Source of the DNA: Astrothelium macrocarpum
Lineage: Eukaryota > Ascomycota > Dothideomycetes > Trypetheliales > Trypetheliaceae
NCBI GenBank assembly: GCA_021030915.1
Contig: JAGEMR010000038.1
Span: forward strand, 173,266-237,265
Length of the DNA: 64,000 bases
Direction: 5' to 3'
Shown: piece after piece, positions 61,216 through 64,000 of the stretch
Layout of the letters: each line of letters begins with the position of its first letter
How positions within the stretch are numbered: the stretch's first letter is position 1
Program-made: the position numbers and the translations under genes
Notes under the pieces: generated by a model
Databases searched by the model: none
What the model was told of the DNA's origin: nothing
What the model saw: only the letters and a program-made list of their open reading frames with translations

Positions 61216-62860
61216 ACAGCTACATCTCTATTAAAATGGGATCAATTGAGGCAGCAATTGCTGCGGCGGATGCGGAAGAGCATTCTAATTACACTCAGAT
61301 AGCCAGAATTCATAAAGTCAGCCGTTCGACGTTATCGCGCCGCCATAGAGGCCGCACCCAGGGAATTCAGGAGGCACACCTAGATCATCTAGGACTCCTC
61401 ACCAAATCTCAAAAAACAGTTTTAATTTCATATATAAATAAACTGTGTCTTTGTGGAATCCCTTCTATGAACTGAATGATCAAAAATTTTGCTTCCAATA
61501 TAGCCAAAAAAGAGCCAGAAAAGGATTGAATGACGCGTTTTGTAAAATATAATAAATCTACCTTGAATTCAGCCTTTTTAATAACATTTGATCTCATTCG
61601 AAAACGAATAAATAATTATACATAATTTTAATTTTATTTTCAATTAATTTATGATCTTGATTTATTTCATTTATCTATTAATTTTATAATAGATTGTTTC
61701 CAAAATTGAATAATATAATATATTATTCAAAAATATTTATAATATGGACGAAAAAGGTTTTATTATAAGCCAATTAATGAAATTACGTCGTGTTTTTATT
61801 AAGGATATTTATGAACGTGGTATTTTGAAAGGAACTGGTATAAAAGGCTCCCGAACGTGGATTACAATTTTGACCTCAATCTTTATAGAGGGCGAATCAC
61901 TATCACCGTCAATTATCTTTGATACTGAATCTGGCGCTATTCAAGAGGCCTGGCTTCGAGACTTTGATCTAGCTGTCTATAATGTCAATTTTGTAGCCTC
62001 GTCTAATGATTGGACGAACAACGAATTCGGACTCGCATGGATTTGAGACGTTTTTGAGAAAAATATCAAAAAAAAAATACATCACAGACGCGATTATAGA
62101 TTTCTCATTATTGACGGCCACGGCAGTCATATAACCACGGAATTTCTGGATTTCTGCGACTTTCACCGAATTCTCGTAATTGTATTTCCTTCTCATTCAA
62201 TTCATAAATTTCAGCCGCTAGATATGAATTTATTTAATCCTTTGGCGATTTATTATTCATAAAAACTGGATCAATAATTCAATAAAATAAGAGGCTTTTT
62301 TAATCTCACGAAAAGCGACTTTTTTAGCCTATTTTGGATTATTTATCAACAGGCTTTTATTGCCAAAAATATTGCTAACGGTTGGCGCAAAATAGGTCTC
62401 TATTCATTTGACCCGTTAATAATATTCGAAATGGTTTCAATTCAATCAAATGAGAATTCTAACCAACCCTCTAATTCAGATTCTATGATCTATATGTCAA
62501 ATATAATATGGCGTCAATTTTGGAAATAATATATTATTAAAATTGATGGTTATTATCAACGTCAGTTAGATAAATTTGAAATTAAATTTGCGAAATTTGA
62601 AATGAGAATTGTAATTTTTGAACAAAAGAATCAAGATCTTAAAAAAATAATCAAAATTGAATAGAAAAGAATTAAACGACGCAAATTTTTATTGAAATTA
62701 TCTGAGCATGATGGTGCTGTCTTTTATAGCCCTAGGAAGGTGCAAGCAGTTCGTAAGAAAAAAGAATGAGAAGAATAAGAAGCGAATCAAAAAAGATAAC
62801 AAAAAAAAGAATAAAAGGCTCAAAAAGCAGCTGATAAATAGTTGAAATTTGAACTCAAAA
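61216..62860 (+). pseudogene. Degraded pogo/Fot1-type transposase
   Basis: Broken DDE transposase remains. The first fragment (61216-61475) has an N-terminal helix-turn-helix, YTQIARIHKVSRSTLSRRH, and the LCLCGIPS block that normally precedes the catalytic domain. A second fragment (61744-62046) begins MDEKGFIISQ, carrying the first catalytic Asp context, and contains ESGAIQEAWL. A third, after an in-frame stop, has LIIDGHGSHIT (second Asp context) and FPSHSIHKFQPLDMNLFNPLA (third acidic residue context). Stops and A+T-enriched codons interrupt all parts, so no functional transposase is expected. The 3' part becomes lysine/asparagine-rich low-complexity sequence. Confidence 0.85.
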
Positions 62861-63256
62861 TTCAATAACAACGAAAACGTGAGAAAATCCAGAAAGTTAG
62901 ACAAATTCAGAAAGAGACGGAAGCTCAATAGAAAAAAAAGGCTCAGCAACAGCGAGCTATCAAAAAACAGTTCCGAAATGAGGTCCAATACCAAAAAAAA
63001 AGCAGACAAAAACAGCCTATACAACAAAAACGGCCTCAAATTGATGAGGTAGAAATATAGCACAAAAATAATGAGGCCGAAGCTAATTCTAACTCAGATC
63101 GACCTCAACGCCAAAAACGACCCCCCAAATGGCTTTTAGAATAATTTAAATTAGTCAAAAACTTCGAATTGTTATCGCGAAACACTCATATTAATTTTAT
63201 CTATTTATCTATTTACGTTATTAAGATAATTGGGTTCGAAGCCAAATAAGGGACAA

Positions 63257-63307
63257 CCAAATTGGGTGTGCATCTCGTGCGACCGTGCACCTCGTGCGGA
63301 GGACTCC
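63257..63307 (-). repeat. Right terminal inverted repeat of the pogo/Fot1-type element
   Basis: Reverse complement of the left end with about three mismatches. It retains both GCACGAG-type subrepeats (one altered at a single base). Confidence 0.85.
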
Positions 63308-63309
63308 TA

Positions 63310-63938
63310 CAGTCGCTAGGCTTTTCTCGGACTGCATTATTTGCCGCCACGTCCTCGAAATGCACCAGTACTGCGAAATTCGGTTCTTTATTTACAGGCT
63401 CGGACAATCTTTAGAAATTCTCTTTGGGTTTTTGGAAGAGAAGTTCTTTTCATGGGTGTATGCGGGGGGTTTTGAGATGATCCGGTTTCAGGTGCCGTTG
63501 GCGTGAAAAGATTGCAAAAATCCGCCCAATGAGGAAAGTACTTGATTGAAAAGTCAATGTCGCCATTTACACTAAGGAGTGAAAGCTTTGCATAACTTGA
63601 GCAAAGTCATTGCTTTGGGATCGTCTCTGCTCTTGTTTTTTCGACGTGGTGTCGGTCTTTTTTTTTTTTATTTTGTTTGACTTTGTGATATCTTGATGTG
63701 CAAACAAGGCAAGCGAAACTAGGTAATGGAGGTAGTAATTGTCATGGAGGTAGTTTCTGCGAGCCATACAACATCCAGTCGGCGGATTCATCAAGATGAG
63801 TGAATTCTGGTAGAGTATTTTAGAAGTTGACGAACTCGATTGCTTGCGGGATTGGATATTTGGTACCATTTCGACTTTTGCCAAGATCTGTATACATTTA
63901 AAGAGTAGAGAGGCTCTTGAGATTTAAGTCGGCGTACC
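63310..63938. other. Unassigned sequence right of the transposon
   Basis: About 630 bp with no recognised gene. Contains a T-rich run near 63659-63676. Small ORFs on both strands lack motifs. Could be the original distal promoter of the AAAP permease, separated by the transposon insertion. Confidence 0.35.
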
Positions 63939-64000
63939 TAGAAGCGGCTCACCCCCCGAAGCGGCGCACCTCCACCATTTCAACTCATTTCGCTGAATTC
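63939..64000. mobile_element. Probable left end of a second TA-flanked element, cut by the window
   Basis: A TA dinucleotide at 63939-63940 is followed by GAAGCGGCTCACC and then GAAGCGGCGCACC, a pair of near-identical G+C-rich subrepeats. The layout is the same as in the verified terminal repeat at 61.1 kb (two subrepeats next to TA). The other end lies outside the window, so this is inference. Confidence 0.35.

Larger units (their letters stand above)
61143..63309. mobile_element. Tc1/mariner-superfamily element of pogo/Fot1 type, RIP-like decay
   Basis: Terminal inverted repeats of about 50 bp: the left end reads inward from 61145, the right end outward to 63307. Both contain GCACGAGGTGCACGGTCGCA, and they differ at only about three positions. 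Each end is bordered by TA (61143-61144, 63308-63309), the expected target duplication. Total length about 2.16 kb, normal for Fot1-like elements. The interior is very A+T-rich with many stop codons, whereas the ends stay G+C-rich, as expected after repeat-induced point mutation. The element lies just upstream of the AAAP permease gene. Confidence 0.88.

Noticed and set aside
62698..63063. Phe/Leu-rich 121-codon ORF resembling a membrane protein
   Set aside because: It is the antisense of the lysine-rich, A+T-rich part inside the degraded transposon.
1..64000. tRNA, rRNA genes and CRISPR arrays
   Set aside because: No cloverleaf-compatible boxes, rRNA segments or regularly spaced repeats were found on reading; the sequence is eukaryotic.

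Overview
The window is nuclear DNA from a filamentous ascomycete (Pezizomycotina). Evidence: many short GT-AG introns (about 45-90 nt), Zn2Cys6 regulators, a non-reducing polyketide synthase (PKS), a fungal-rhodopsin 7TM protein, and a pogo/Fot1-type transposon that looks RIP-degraded. The species cannot be named from sequence alone. Exon structures below were joined by hand from splice signals, reading frame and family motifs. No RNA genes or CRISPR arrays were seen.

Layout. 0-6.4 kb: housekeeping genes, condensin subunit Brn1 (cut by the left edge) and a divergently transcribed NCKX/NCLX-type cation exchanger. 6.9-22 kb: accessory genes, a DHA2-type MFS pump, a secreted GH18 chitinase, two short-chain dehydrogenases (SDRs), a sugar-porter-type MFS protein and a PTH11/rhodopsin-like 7TM protein, separated by long gene-poor stretches. 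22.6-54.9 kb: a secondary-metabolite cluster: DHA1 MFS pump, Zn2Cys6 regulator, FAS1 (fasciclin) protein, multicopper oxidase, O-methyltransferase, AflR-type regulator, FAD monooxygenase, berberine-bridge-type FAD oxidase, a second DHA2 MFS pump, a fused O-methyltransferase/FAD-monooxygenase, and a SAT-KS-MAT-PT-ACP-ACP-TE PKS. 57-61 kb: a Mep2-like ammonium transporter and an AAAP amino-acid permease. 61.1-63.3 kb: a degraded Tc1/mariner-pogo element with near-perfect ends. The probable end of a second element lies at the right edge.

How the genes fit together. The gene set matches the core of the cercosporin (CTB), elsinochrome, hypocrellin and phleichrome type of perylenequinone pathway. 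The PKS makes an aromatic pentaketide/heptaketide-type precursor. The CTB3-like OMT-monooxygenase, the CTB2-like OMT and the CTB7-like monooxygenase tailor it. The CTB5-like FAD oxidase, CTB12-like multicopper oxidase and CTB11-like fasciclin protein are expected to act in oxidative coupling to the dimeric quinone, and the MFS pumps in export. No CTB6-, CTB9- or CTB10-like gene was recognised in the core, so a perylenequinone without the methylenedioxy bridge is the most economical prediction. The SDR pair at 13.7-16 kb could supply a ketone reduction. TCG-N5-CGA sites, the AflR-type consensus, were found in the promoter regions of six putative pathway genes or gene pairs.
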